A stretch of DNA of 64,000 nt from positions 129,993,701 through 130,057,700 of the forward strand of contig NC_084795.1 in NCBI RefSeq assembly GCF_963169125.1, in the 5' to 3' direction. The notes beneath the pieces are model-generated. The model was not told where the DNA came from and did no database searches. It worked only from the letters and a program-made list of their open reading frames with translations. This stretch comes from Humulus lupulus. Taxonomy: Eukaryota; Streptophyta; Magnoliopsida; Rosales; Cannabaceae. Position numbers and translations under genes: made by a program. Shown in pieces: positions 34,317 through 45,534 of the stretch (positions are counted from its first letter, which is position 1; every line of letters starts with the position of its first letter).

Positions 34317-36465
34317 TGTATCGTCCCAAATTTGCTAATTAGGATTAGGGCCTCAGTTAGTGTGCCTGGAGTGCAATAAGAGATTTAATATTATAATATG
34401 TGAATTTTTATGAATATGTAATTAGAGATGCATATTTAGGTGAATTAAATATGCATGTGGGCCCCGTTTGGTTGTTAGGGGCATGTTTGTAATTTTAGCC
34501 CGTTGCGGGCATAAATGTGATAATTGTAATAATTGTGATATATTTGCGTTGCACGATCTGAGACAGTCTTATAGAGCTATTAGTTGGAAAGTCACAACGG
34601 GGTCGAAAACCCGACTCGGGGCGAGTCGAGGGGTATTTCGGGTATTAGACGTTTTACGGGATTATCGAGTTATGGAAATAAAATTTGGAGATATATTTGA
34701 AGATAGAATGTTTAGGAGGGAATATTGGGGAAATTTACCATTTTTCCCTCGGGAACGTTTTTGGTACCCCGAGCCTTGAGGTAACCTTAGAGACTAAGTT
34801 AAATAAAACAAAACATAAGAAACATTGAGAATTCTCTAAACTGACCCTTTCTCTCTCTATTTCTCAGTTTCCTTTTCTCTCTTGGAAGCTTAGTGAGTGT
34901 TGGTGGAAACTAACCAAAGATTTAAGGATTTTGAGCTTGGAGTTTGGGAGCTAGAAGCTTGGAGCTTAAGGACCTAATTCAGGGATTCATTTCTGCTCAA
35001 GGTAAGCTTTTAAATGTGATGAGTTATGTTGAATTGCTGCTGGTATTTTAGAGTGTTGCATGTAAGCTAAGTTGGGAATTGCTCTTGATTATTTGGGTGA
35101 GTTTTTGGGTTAGTTTCTCTTGAGTTTTGCTGCTAGGATTGCTCTGGAAATGTTGTGATGATTGAGTGGGATTGTTAGGTTGATTTTGGGGTAAATTGGT
35201 TGGGTTTTCGTGGTAAAGATGGAGGATTTTTCTGGGTTTGAAGGGTCGGGCTGCGGCATTGTTCTTGCTGAGTCGCGGCCCTCTAGAGCATTTTGGTGGC
35301 CAGGAAGATGGGCGGGTCGCGGCATGCCCTTGCTTGGGCCACGGCGCGCCTGCCCTGTTTTGGGGTTGGAGGTCTCTGGTTGGGGACGGACCGCAGCATG
35401 GCCTCATGGGGCCGCGGCGCTTAGTACATTTTTCGACTTTAAAGAGGTTTTAGGCTTGGGAATCCAAAAGTTAAGGCTCGGGATGGATTTTATCACCCGG
35501 ATTGATAGAATTCAAGGTCCCGAAGACTAGAATTATGACCCAAAGTTATTTAATGGATTAGAACTAGATGGATGGATATTGTTGGTGTGTTTTGATTAGG
35601 GTTTCAGCGAGGCTCGGACTAGGGGACTGTGCTTGGGACATCGGTGCTTGGAAAACTCGGGACACAAGTAATAAAACTGTTGTACCCATAGAGCTTATGT
35701 TGCAGGGCACGACCCTATATGACTGTGTTGCATAGCCTAGCCCCTTTGATTGAGTTTATTCGTGTTTAAGTATCTGCTTAATTATGCTATGTGTGCATAT
35801 ATGTGAATGAACGGAAAGAGCCGGGAATGGCGAGGGTTGGAAGCGGCGAAGGCCAAGAACGGCAAGGGGCCAGGAGCAGCGTTTAGCACGCGGAATGCGA
35901 TTTACCAGAGTGAGTCCCTAAAGGATACCTGGGATATCCTCACGGTGTGGACCACGAACCCAGGGCCTGGTAAAGCGCATGGGACGACATGGCCGTACGT
36001 GTTTAGCCTGATGATGGCTTGATTATATGTTGAATGTGAAATATGCTTATGTTATCTGCTTGTGGGGGTTTTCTTGCTGGGCCTCGGCTCACGGGTGCTC
36101 TGTGGTGCAGGTAAGGGCAAGGGGAAAGTCGACCAACCATGAGTACGAAGAGCGTCAAGCAACGTGTACATGTTTGGCCTGCCTGGCTGCCACAACCAGG
36201 GGTATTTTTGGGAGATGATTGTTCTAAACCTAGATTTTGTTGTTTAGCCGACTCTGGTTATATTTTTAAGTTGTAAATATTTCTAAACATTATTTTGGGA
36301 TCCCAAATGTTAAATGTTTCAAGATTTTCAGTAAATGGAATTTTTTTCAAAGTATAAGACTCTGTTTATGGTTTTACTACATTTTTGTCTTTAAACCTCG
36401 ATTAGTGAGTTAATTTCACGTTTTAAACTCACTTAGTAATGGATCTAAGGAAATAAGGCGTGACA
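34317..36465 (+). repeat. 5' LTR of A
   Basis: TGTATCGTCCC...GGCGTGACA. It includes a GC-rich block (35240-35440) and the 'tgtggtgcaggtaagggcaa' motif at 36101-36120. Reading frames inside recur in the 3' LTR and are not genes. Confidence 0.95.
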
Positions 36466-36468
36466 ACT

Positions 36469-36480
36469 TGGTATCAGAGC
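36469..36480 (+). promoter_or_regulatory. Initiator tRNA-Met primer-binding site of A
   Basis: Perfect TGGTATCAGAGC three bases after the LTR end. Confidence 0.95.
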
Positions 36481-36805
36481 GAGCCAAGGTTTATGGTTTC
36501 TAGAGATTGATCGAACATGTACACTCGTTGTCAGTGACAAGCTCGACTCAAGGTTGGTTGGTAATGATTGACTTATATGCTTGAATATGTGCTTAAATGC
36601 CCTGTATGCCTACTTATTTCATATAGAGCATGATGAATGAGTTAACATATGCATGATGCTAGGGCATGGCTCGTTGAGTGTTATATGTTATTTGTATGTT
36701 ATGTGGATTGTTGTTTATGGTTGATTGATACGATTTGAGAGGTGGTTTTGGATGTTGTTATCATGTCTGATGAGCGGCGTCGTTGACTGTAGGAAAATTG
36801 TTGAG

Positions 36806-37704
36806 ATGCCTCGACAATCATCAAGACTCCGCGGCAATAGAGCCGAGGATGATAACCAGGGTTAGGACCCTCCACCTGCCCCACAGAATTGGCAACAGAT
36901 GTTTGTCGAATTGGAAGCAAGATTGCAACGAACGGAGGAAGACCTTCAACAGTTAAGGCAGCAGGCCCCTCCACAGGTCACTGGGTTGCCAGTTCAATAG
37001 GTTGTGGCGCTACTGCTGGCTCAACCTGTTGTATAGAACAGGTGGGAACCTTTATATCAGAGGTTTAGGAAGCAGCATTCTCCCACCTTTGAGGGTGGAC
37101 CAGACCCACTCCGGGTTGAGCAGTGGATGAATATGATTTCCTCGATCCTGGATTTTATGAGGGTTGAGGGGAACGAGATGGTAGCTTGTGCTAGCTACAT
37201 GTTCAGAGAGGATGCTCGCATCTGGTGGGATGTAGTAGTTTAGAGGAGGAATGTGGCAGTTATGACTTAGGAAGAGTTCAAAAACATCTTCAATGAGAAG
37301 TATTATAGTGTTGCAATTCAAGCTGCAAAGGTTGATGAGTTCATCAACCTAACTCATAACCGGTTGATAGTTACTGAGTATGCTTTGAGATTTGACCGGT
37401 TGGCGAACTTTGCGCCAGATTTAGTGCCGACGGATGCGGCAAGAAGAGATAGATTTGTGTGGGGATTGAACGTTATGATCGCCCATGATGTAAAGATCAC
37501 CTTGGATCCAAAGACTACTACCTATGCTCAAGTGGTAGACAAGGCCCTTACAGCTGAGTGGGCCGAGGACCAAATTTGGAGAGAGAGCGCTGTTCGGCAC
37601 GGTGCCAAGAGGACAGTGCCTCCTTCTATTGGATCTAGTCGGGGTAGTGGCTTCAGTGAGCAGAAGAGAAAGGCGCCAGATTCTTTTGCTCCTCCTAGCT
37701 CGGG
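36806..37704 (+). pseudogene. gag: A gag (truncated and with stops)
   Basis: The ATG at 36806 begins MPRQSSRLRGNRAEDD. The capsid domain has 'RWEPLYQRFRKQHSPTFEG', 'VEQWMNMISSILDFMRV' and 'FNEKYYSVAIQAAK', then 'LANFAPDLVPTDAARRDRFV'. Stops lie at about 36866, 36998, 37034, 37241 and 37268. The linker ends in a Ser/Gly-rich stretch that runs straight into LTR B at about 37705, so the zinc knuckle and most of protease are missing. Confidence 0.88.
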
Positions 37705-40325
37705 TAGTAGGCCAGGAGGGCCATAATTGTTTAATTATGCCATTAACTAATAATATGCATGTTTATGTGAATTATATTATAATATAATGTTATATTCATG
37801 CATGTAGGTCCACATTTGATTATTAGGGTGTTTTGGTAATTTGGCCCGTTGAGGGCATATTTGTATATTTGGGTGCATACTGTGATTTGTGAATGAGATC
37901 CCATTATTATAGAGATATATTCGAGCTATTCGGCATGAGACGGTCTTATATTATTGATTAGCTGTTTTATTGGGATATTGAGTTATGAGGATGTTATTTG
38001 ATGATAAATTGGGAGTTATTGAGATCAGGAGGAAATTCTGGGAGTTTTGACTATAATGTCCCCGGGGGAGATTTTGGGACCCCGAGCACTAGGTTTTATT
38101 TGAGGTTACTTAAGCTTGAAGTAGCTTGTTAGATAGAACCATACGTTAGAAAACCTCTCGTTCTCTTCCCGTTAGTTCATTTTACTGTTCGAGGCATTTT
38201 TGAAGAAATCTCGAGTTCTAGGAGTAGGATTCAAGCGAGGATCGAGGCATAGCGATCCTAGGAAAGATTAGAAGCTTATTAGCCGAAGGATTTAGTTGGA
38301 AACAACTCAATTGGAGGTAATTCAAGTTTTAAGTTTTAAGTTTTAAGTTTTTAAAGTTTTTAAGCTTAGAATCGGACTTTGTGAATCGTTGAGTTTTTGG
38401 TTTGTTTGAACCTCAGGATTTGATGGTTTTGGACCATTGGGAAGCTTGGGAACATTGATTTGATGATTTGGAAGTGTTTAGGTATGTTTTTGGAAGGTTT
38501 TGTGATGAAGAAAATCGGGTTTATGGATGGTTCTGGGTTGGGGGTCGCGGCCCTTGCTCCTGGAGTGGCTGGGGGCTGCGGCTCAAGGTTCTAGGGCCGC
38601 AGCCCTTGGACAAGTTTGAGCCCGTTTGAGTGTTTTGGCCTCGGGAACTTGGTTTTAGGCCTCGGGATTATTCCTACTACCCGGATTAGTGAGGATTGAT
38701 GTCCCAGAGGCTAGATCTTGGTTTGGGAACCTTTGATGTTCATTTTATTGATGGTGTCCCATATTTGGTTATGACTAGGTGACCGCTAAAGGCTTAAAGG
38801 TTGATCTTTCTCAAGGGTCATTCTTATATTAATTCTCGCTCGAATCAGAGGTATGAAAACTGCACCCTATGTATATATGACATGCATGGTTATTCTTGAT
38901 GCATGTTGGATGGTTAAATGTGACATGCATGGTTATTGTTGAGGCATGTCAAGTGATTAAATGTGATGCATGTGATGCACGAGAAACATGTGATTAGGAC
39001 ATGCTATGAATATTGATTATGAGATTGATCAGAGCTTGAGTCTCTATAATTGTGCATGATTATAATTATGCTTTTGATTACTAAGTGAGCATGCCAAATT
39101 CCTTATATCTGATTATTTGACATATGATAGATGTCTGTTTGTATTACCTAAATGAGGAAGCACTGACTTATTAGTCAGGGATTGGCAATGGTGTCAATAT
39201 CAACTGTGAACCTGTGACTCATTAGTCAAGTTCGGCAATGGTATTGAGCACTGGTCACATGGAATTGACTTATAAGTCAAGTACGGCCTTAGCGTGTTTA
39301 ACGCAAGCTGATAAAATATTAGATCTAATCGACATCTGCATTGAATGACTCGAATGAGCATTAATGCTGGACCGAACCTACGGTCGATGAAACTCATAAG
39401 CGCTTGTCTAGTCTAAGGGCTAGTTAATTAGAGCCAGAGCCAGAAAGGCTAAGGTGACCTACATGTCACATGGCTAGGAGGGTATGGGACCTCCAGAACA
39501 TGACTCATTAGTCATCTATATAGGGTATGACTCATTAGTCATCCACATAGAGATAGACTTATTAGTCATCTATACAGAGTGTGGCTTATAAGTCACCTAT
39601 ACAGAGTGTGACTCATTAGTCACCTAGACAGAGATGGACTTATTAGTCATCTACATATGGTATGACTTATTAGTCATCTATACAGAGTGTGACTCATTAC
39701 TCACCTATGCAGGGTGTGACTCATTAGTCACCCACTCCGAGATTGACTTACTAGTCATCTATCTAAGAAGCAGGTCCTCAGAGAATGACTCATTAGTCTT
39801 CTATTCAGATGCAGGACCCCATAATCATTTATTTGAGCTTATTTGCATGATAGAAGCTATTATTGCTAGACATGCACAATATGATTCGATGACATGTTAT
39901 TACTGTTCATGAGCATGTTGAGTTTTCTTGCTGGGCTTTGGCTCACGGGTGTTATGTGGTGCAGGTAAAGGCAAAAGAAAGCTGGAACATCCTTGAGTTG
40001 GAGAGCTTAGGAGACGACGTGTACATATGCGGCTGCTCGACCGCCACGGCCGAGGGTTGAAAGAGGAACTAGGGTTAAACCCTATTTTTCCGCTTAGATC
40101 AGCCTGTTGTAAATATTTTCTTGTAATAGACCTTTAAATTATATTTTTGGGATCCCAATGTATAAAATAAAATTTCTAATGAAACATTGTATCTTAACCA
40201 AAAATTCTAATCCCTAAACCGCTAATCATACTTAGTTACACGATTTTGGCCAAATGACTCGATTAGCGAGTTTAGCACTGTTTACAAGGCACACCATAAT
40301 GGTCCCTGGAGTTTAGGGCGTTACA
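37705..40325 (+). repeat. Tekay-type LTR B, 5'-truncated, inserted in A
   Basis: Homologous to the LTR at 1-1007 from 'tagtaggcc.ggagggccataatt' onward, but the first 50 or so bases are missing. It ends in the typical GGGCGTTACA at 40325 and is followed directly by A protease sequence. The 'gtggtgcaggtaaaggcaa' motif is at 39957-39975 and a 27-bp palindrome array at 39501-39800. Probably a solo LTR whose left junction was later deleted. Confidence 0.85.
39501..39800 (+). repeat. 27-bp tandem repeats with TGACTCATTAGTCA palindromes
   Basis: Units start at 39501, 39528, 39555, 39582, 39609, 39636, 39663, 39690 and 39717, then less regularly to 39787. Each contains TGACTcATTAGTCA or a close variant. 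Further copies lie at 39168, 39221 and 39266. TGACTCA matches the AP-1/GCN4 bZIP core site. Confidence 0.95.
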
Positions 40326-40330
40326 TACCC

Positions 40331-40840
40331 TTTGTATTTGTGGGGACAGTTAATGGACTGTGGGTACCTATGAATTCATAACTAAAGGCTAGAGAACTAA
40401 TGCAGGAAGGTTGCATAGGATTCCTAGCGAATGTTGTGGATACCTCTAGGATTGTATCGGTTGGATTGGGTGAGACCAGATTGGTATGTGAGTTTCTGGA
40501 TTTATTTTCAGCAGATCTGCCAGGGTTGCCGCTGCATCGGGAGATTGATTTTGTTATAGAGTTGGCGCAAGGGGCAGAGCCAGTATCTAGGACACCTTAC
40601 AGAATGGCTCCAGTTGAGCTGAAGGAGTTGAAGATTCAGTTGCAGGAGTTACTGGATTTGGGGTTCATCAGACCGAGTTTCTCGCCATGGGGTGCTACAA
40701 TGTTGTTTGTCAAGAACAAGAATGGATCTCTTAGGATGTCTATTGACTACATGGAACTAAACAAGTTGACCATTAAGAACAAGTATCCACTGCCTAGGAT
40801 CAACGATTTATTTGACTAGTTATAGGGAATAACAGTGTTT
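40331..40840 (+). pseudogene. pol: A protease end and reverse transcriptase start
   Basis: 'PFVFVGTVNGLWVPM' is the end of protease. '[27 protein letters not shown]', '[15 protein letters not shown]' and '[17 protein letters not shown]' follow. Stops at 40378 and about 40818 break it. Confidence 0.9.
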
Positions 40841-41180
40841 TCCAAGATTGATCTCCGATCAGGCTACCACCAGTTAAGGATTAAAGAAGAGGATATACCA
40901 AAGACCACTTTCCAAACGAGGTATGGACATTATTAATTCCTGGTCATGTCCTTTGGATTAACCAATACCCTAGCAGCTTTTATGGATATGATGAATAGGG
41001 TTTTCAAGGAATATCTGGATAACTTTGTGATTGTGTTTATCGACGACATTCTGGTGTACTCTCAGTCAGTGACAGAGCATGAGCAGCACCTACGTTTGGT
41101 ATTCAGCGGTTAAGGGAGCATAAGTTATATGCTAAGTTCAGCAAGTGCAAGTTCTGGTTACCATAAATTACATTTATGGG
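40841..41180 (+). pseudogene. pol: A reverse transcriptase palm
   Basis: '[15 protein letters not shown]', '[10 protein letters not shown]' and the catalytic 'FIDDILVYS' (about 41035-41065) are readable, with a stop at 40934 and a frameshift near 41100. Confidence 0.88.
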
Positions 41181-41830
41181 CCATATCATCAGTAAGGAGG
41201 GGATTCTGGTTGACTCAAGTAAGATTGAGGCAGTGAGAGATTGGCCTAGACGGAGTAACGTTCCTGAAGTGAGGAGTTTTCTGAGATTGGCAGGATATTA
41301 TCGGCGGTTTGTTGAGGGGTTCTCCAAGATAGCTACGCCGTTGATAGAACTGACAAAGAAGAAGACAAAGTATGTTTGACCAGATAGATGTGAGAATAGT
41401 TTCAAGGAGTTTAAGGGGCGACTGATCACCGCACCAGTGTTATGTTTGCCGATAGATAATGAGAAGTTTGTGGTTTATTTTGATGCTTCCAGACAGGGTT
41501 TAGGGTGTGTGCTGATGCAAGCTGGAAAGGTGATAGCCTACGCATCGAGACAGTTAAAGGAGTATGAGAAGAGATATCCCACACATGATCTGGAGTTGGC
41601 AGCGGTGGTATTCACACTTAAGATTTGGAGACATTATCTATATAGTGAGAAGTGTGAGACATACACCAACCATAAGAGTTTGAAGTACTTCTTTACTCAG
41701 AAGGATCTGAATATACGCAAGAGGCAGTGGCTGGAGTTGGTTAAGGATTATGATTGTGATATCCTATACCATCCTGGGAAGGCTAATGTGGTGGCTAATT
41801 CATTGAGTTGGAAAGGCCCAGGACAGTTGT
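41176..41830 (+). pseudogene. pol: A RNase H
   Basis: 'MGHIISKEGILVDSSKIEAV' and 'SFLRLAGYYRRFVEGFSKIA' connect to RNase H: '[20 protein letters not shown]', '[20 protein letters not shown]' and '[10 protein letters not shown]', where the usual TDHKSL Asp is Asn. A TGA lies at about 41377. Confidence 0.9.
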
Positions 41831-43334
41831 TCAGTACGAGACAGATATCTGATAAGCTAGCGGAGGAGATGACTAAAGCGAGTATAGAGTTTGTGGTTGG
41901 TCAGTTAGCCAACATCATTCTTCAGTCTACACTCGAGAGAATCAAGGAGGCGCAGGGGAAGGATTTCCAGTTGAGAGGTCATAGGGAGAACGTCTCAGTC
42001 GGAGCGGCTAAGGACTTCTATATCTAAGAGATGGGGTTACTGAAGTACAAGGGTAGGATCTGTGTTCCGATGGATTCTATTATCCTGCGGGATATCTTAG
42101 ATGAATCGCATACCACTCCATATTCCTTACATCCAGGGACGACGAAGATGTTCCAAGATCTGAGAGCTTTGTATTGGTGGTCGGGCATAAAGAGGGATGT
42201 GGTGGATTATGTGGCCAAGTGCTTAACTTGTTAGCAGGTCAAGGTTGAAAATTAGAGACTAGTAGGATTGCTGCAGCCTCTAGGGATTCCAGAGTGGAAG
42301 TGGGAAGATATCACCATGGACTTCGTGATTGGTTTGTCGAAGACCGTGGGACAGCATGACTCATTGTGGGTGATTGTGGATAGGTATACCAAGTCCGCCC
42401 AATTTTTAACTGTCAGGATGACTTATACTATGGAGCAGTATGTAGAGTTATTTGTGAAGGAAATTGTTTGACTTCATGGGGCTCTGAGGTTGATAGTATC
42501 CGACAGGGACCCCACCTTCACCTCCAAGTTTTGGGAGACTCTACAGAAGGCTATGGGCATGCAGTTACGGTTTAGTACCGCTTATCATCCTCAGACAGAT
42601 GGACAATCTGAAAGGACGATTTAGATATTGGAGGACATGCTACGAGCCTGTGTGCTATATTTTGGAGGATCTTGGAGTAAGTATCTCCCTTTGATTGAGT
42701 TTTCGTACAATAACAGTTATCAGGTGACTATCAAAGTGGCTCCATATGAGATGCTTTGTGGGAGGAAGTGCAGGTCACCAATCCATTGGGATGAGATGAT
42801 TAAGAAGAGATATCTGGGTCCTAAGATGGTTCAAAGGACCAATGAGGAAATTGACAAGATTAAAGCTCGAATGCTCGCCTCCCAGTGTCGCCAGAAGAGT
42901 TACTCGGACTTGAGACGCAGAAGCGTAGAGTTTCAGGTCGGTGACCATGTGTTTCTTAGGGTTTCATCTTTGAGGGGAGTGAGGGGAGCCCTAGGTTTGT
43001 TGGCCCCTTCAAGATTTTGGAGCGGGTTGGAGAGGTAGCTTACAGGCTAGTGATGCCTCCAGCCTTATCAGGGGTTCATAATGTTTTTCACGTATCCATG
43101 CTCTGGAAGTATATATGTGATTCGACGCATGTACTGAGTTATGAGAATTTGAAGCAAGACCAGGATTTGTCTTATGAGGAAAAGCCAGTTCAGATTCTTG
43201 ACCGGAAGGATAAAGTCTTGCGGAGCAAGACCATCGCCTTGGTGAAAGTACTGTGGAGGAATAACAAAGTTGAGGAGGCGACATGGGAACTTGAATCAGA
43301 GATGCGGTAGAGGTATCCCGAGTTGTTCAGTTAA
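41831..43334 (+). pseudogene. pol: A integrase with chromodomain-like tail
   Basis: 'HPGTTKMFQDLRALYWWSG' and 'CLTC' form the zinc site. The core has Asp in 'MDFVIGLSK' and Asp in 'IVSDRDPTF'; 'QTDGQSERT' supplies Glu. Stops lie at about 42025, 42232, 42468 and 42622. 'LERVGEVAYRLVMPPAL' and 'PVQILDRKDKVLRSKTIALV' then 'EEATWELESEM' are the C-terminal modules. A TAG at 43308 precedes the natural end at 43334. Confidence 0.9.
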
Positions 43335-43355
43335 TTTCGAGGACGAAATTTCATT

Positions 43356-43369
43356 AAGGAGGGGATAGT
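43356..43369 (+). promoter_or_regulatory. Polypurine tract of A
   Basis: AAGGAGGGGATAGT directly before the 3' LTR, after the conserved 'tttcgaggacgaaatttc' leader. Confidence 0.9.
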
Positions 43370-45529
43370 TGTAGCGTCCCAAATTTTCTAGTTAGCCTTA
43401 GGGCCTCGATTAGTGTGCCTGGAGGGCAATAAGTGATTTAATATTATAATATGTGAATTTGTATGAATAAGTGATTAGAGATGCATGTTTAGGTGAATTA
43501 AATATGCATGTGGGCCCCGCTTGGTTGTTAGGGGCATGTTTGTGATTTTAGCTCGTTGATGGCATAAATGTGATAATTATAATAATTATGATATATTTAT
43601 GATATATCTGTGTTGCATGATCTGAGACAGTCCTAGGGAGATGTTAGCTGGAAAGTCACAATGGGGTCGAAAACCCGACTCGGGGCGAGTCGAGGGGTAT
43701 TTCGGGTATTAGACGTTTTACGGGATTATCGAGTTATGGAAATAAAATTTGGAGATATATTTGAAGATAGAATGTTTAGGAGGGAATATTGGGGAAATTT
43801 ACCATTTTTCCCTCGGGAACGTTTTTGGTACCCCGAGCCTTGAGGTAACCTTAGAGACTAAGTTAAATAAAACAAAACATAAGAAACATTGAGAATTCTC
43901 TAAACTGACCCTTTCTCTCTCTATTTCTCAGTTTCCTTTTCTCTCTTGGAAGCTTAGTGAGTGTTGGTGGAAACTAACCAAAGATTTAAGGATTTTGAGC
44001 TTGGAGTTTGGGAGGTTGAAGCTTGGAGCTTAAGGACCTAATTCAAGGATTCATTTCTGCTCAAGGTAAGCTTTTAAATGTGATGAGTTATGTTGAATTG
44101 CTGCTGGTATTTTAGAGTGTTGCATGTAAGCTAAGTTGGGAATTGCTCTTGATTATTTGGGTGAGTTTTTGGGTTAGTTTCTCTTGAGTTTTGCTGCTAG
44201 GATTGCTCTGGAAATGTTGTGATGATTGAGTGGGATTGTTAGGTTGATTTTGGGGTAAATTGGCTGGATATTCGTGGTAAAAATGGAGGATTTTTCTGGG
44301 TTCGAAGGGTCGGGCCGCTGCATTGTTCTTGCTAATTCGTGGCCCTCTAGAGCATTTTGGTGGCCTGGAAGAAGGGCGGGCCGCGGCATACCCTTGCTTG
44401 GGTCGCGGGGCGCCGGCCCTGTTTTGGGGTTGGAGATCTCTGGTTGGGGGCGGGCCACGACATGGCCTCATGGGGCTGTGGCGCTTAGTGCATTTTTGGG
44501 CTTTAAAGAGGTTTTAGGCTTGGGATTCTAAAAGTTGAGGCTTGGGACAGATTTTATCATCCGGATTGATAGAGTTCAAGGTCTCGAAGACTAGAATTAT
44601 GACCCAAACTTATTTAATGGATTAGAACTTGATGGATGGATATTGTTGGTGCGTTGTGACTAGGGTTTCAGCGAGGCTCGGACTAGGGGAATGTGTTTGG
44701 GACATCGGTGCTTGGAAAGCTAGGGACACAGGTGAGAAAACTGATGTACTCGTAGAGCTTGTGTTGCAGGGAACGGCCCTATATGACTGTGTTGCAGGGC
44801 ATATCCCTTTTGATTGAGTTTATTCGTGTTTATGTATCTGCTTAATTATGCTATGTGTGCATATATGTGAATGAACGGCAAAAGCGGGGAACGGTGAGGA
44901 TCGAGAGCGGCGAAGGCCGAGAATTTCAAGGGTCCGGGAGCAGCGTTTAGCACGCGGAGTGAGAGTTTTCAAGGTGAGTCCCTAAAGGATACCTGGGATA
45001 TTCTCACGGTGTGGACCGTGAACCCAGGGCCTAGTAAAGCGCCTGGGATGGCATGGCTGTACGTGTTTAGCCTGATGATGGCTTGATTATATGTTCATTG
45101 TGAAATATGCTTATGTTATCTACTTGTGGGGGTTTTCTTGCTGGGTCTCGGCTCATGGGTTCTCTGTGGTGCAGGTAAGGGCAAGGGGAAAGTTGACCAA
45201 GCATGAGTACGGGGAGCGTGAAGTGGCGCGTACATGTTTAGCTTACCTGGCTGCCACGGCGAGGGGTATTTTTGGGAGATGAATGTACTAAACCTAGATT
45301 TTGTTGTTTAGCCGACTCTGGTTATATTTTTGAGTTGTAAATATTTCTAAACAGTATTTTGGGAGCCCAAATGTTAAATTCTTTAAGATTTTCAGTAAAT
45401 GGAATTAATTTCAAAGTATAGGACTCTGTTTATGGTTTTATTACGTTTTTGTCTTAAAACCTCGATTAGCGAGTTAATTGCACGTTTTAAACTCACTTAG
45501 CAACGGCTCTAAGGAAATGGGGCGTTACA
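43370..45529 (+). repeat. 3' LTR of A
   Basis: TGTAGCGTCCC...GGGGCGTTACA. A central block of about 650 bp (from about 43660 to 44320) is almost identical to the 5' LTR, while both flanks differ at roughly 8-10%. Confidence 0.95.
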
Positions 45530-45534
45530 CAAGC

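Larger units (their letters stand above)
34317..45529 (+). mobile_element. Tekay-type Ty3/gypsy element A, with LTR B nested inside
   Basis: A plus-strand chromovirus with a perfect duplication CAAGC (34312-34316 and 45530-45534). LTRs are about 2.15 kb. Gag lies at 36806-37704, then 2.6 kb of foreign LTR, then pol from the end of protease to the chromodomain-like tail (40331-43334). It sits inside the 3' LTR of F. Confidence 0.95.

Noticed and set aside
34468..34779. 103-codon frame with a copy at 43661-43843
   Set aside because: LTR sequence of A. The second copy is shorter and the frame is not maintained outside the near-identical block.
35048..35407. 119-codon minus-strand frame, repeated at 44112-44471
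   Set aside because: It lies inside the two LTRs of A and recurs only because LTRs are duplicates. Low-complexity composition and no known family.
39501..39800. Short palindromic repeats resembling a CRISPR array
   Set aside because: The 27-bp units are contiguous tandem repeats in an LTR; the gaps are variants of the same unit.
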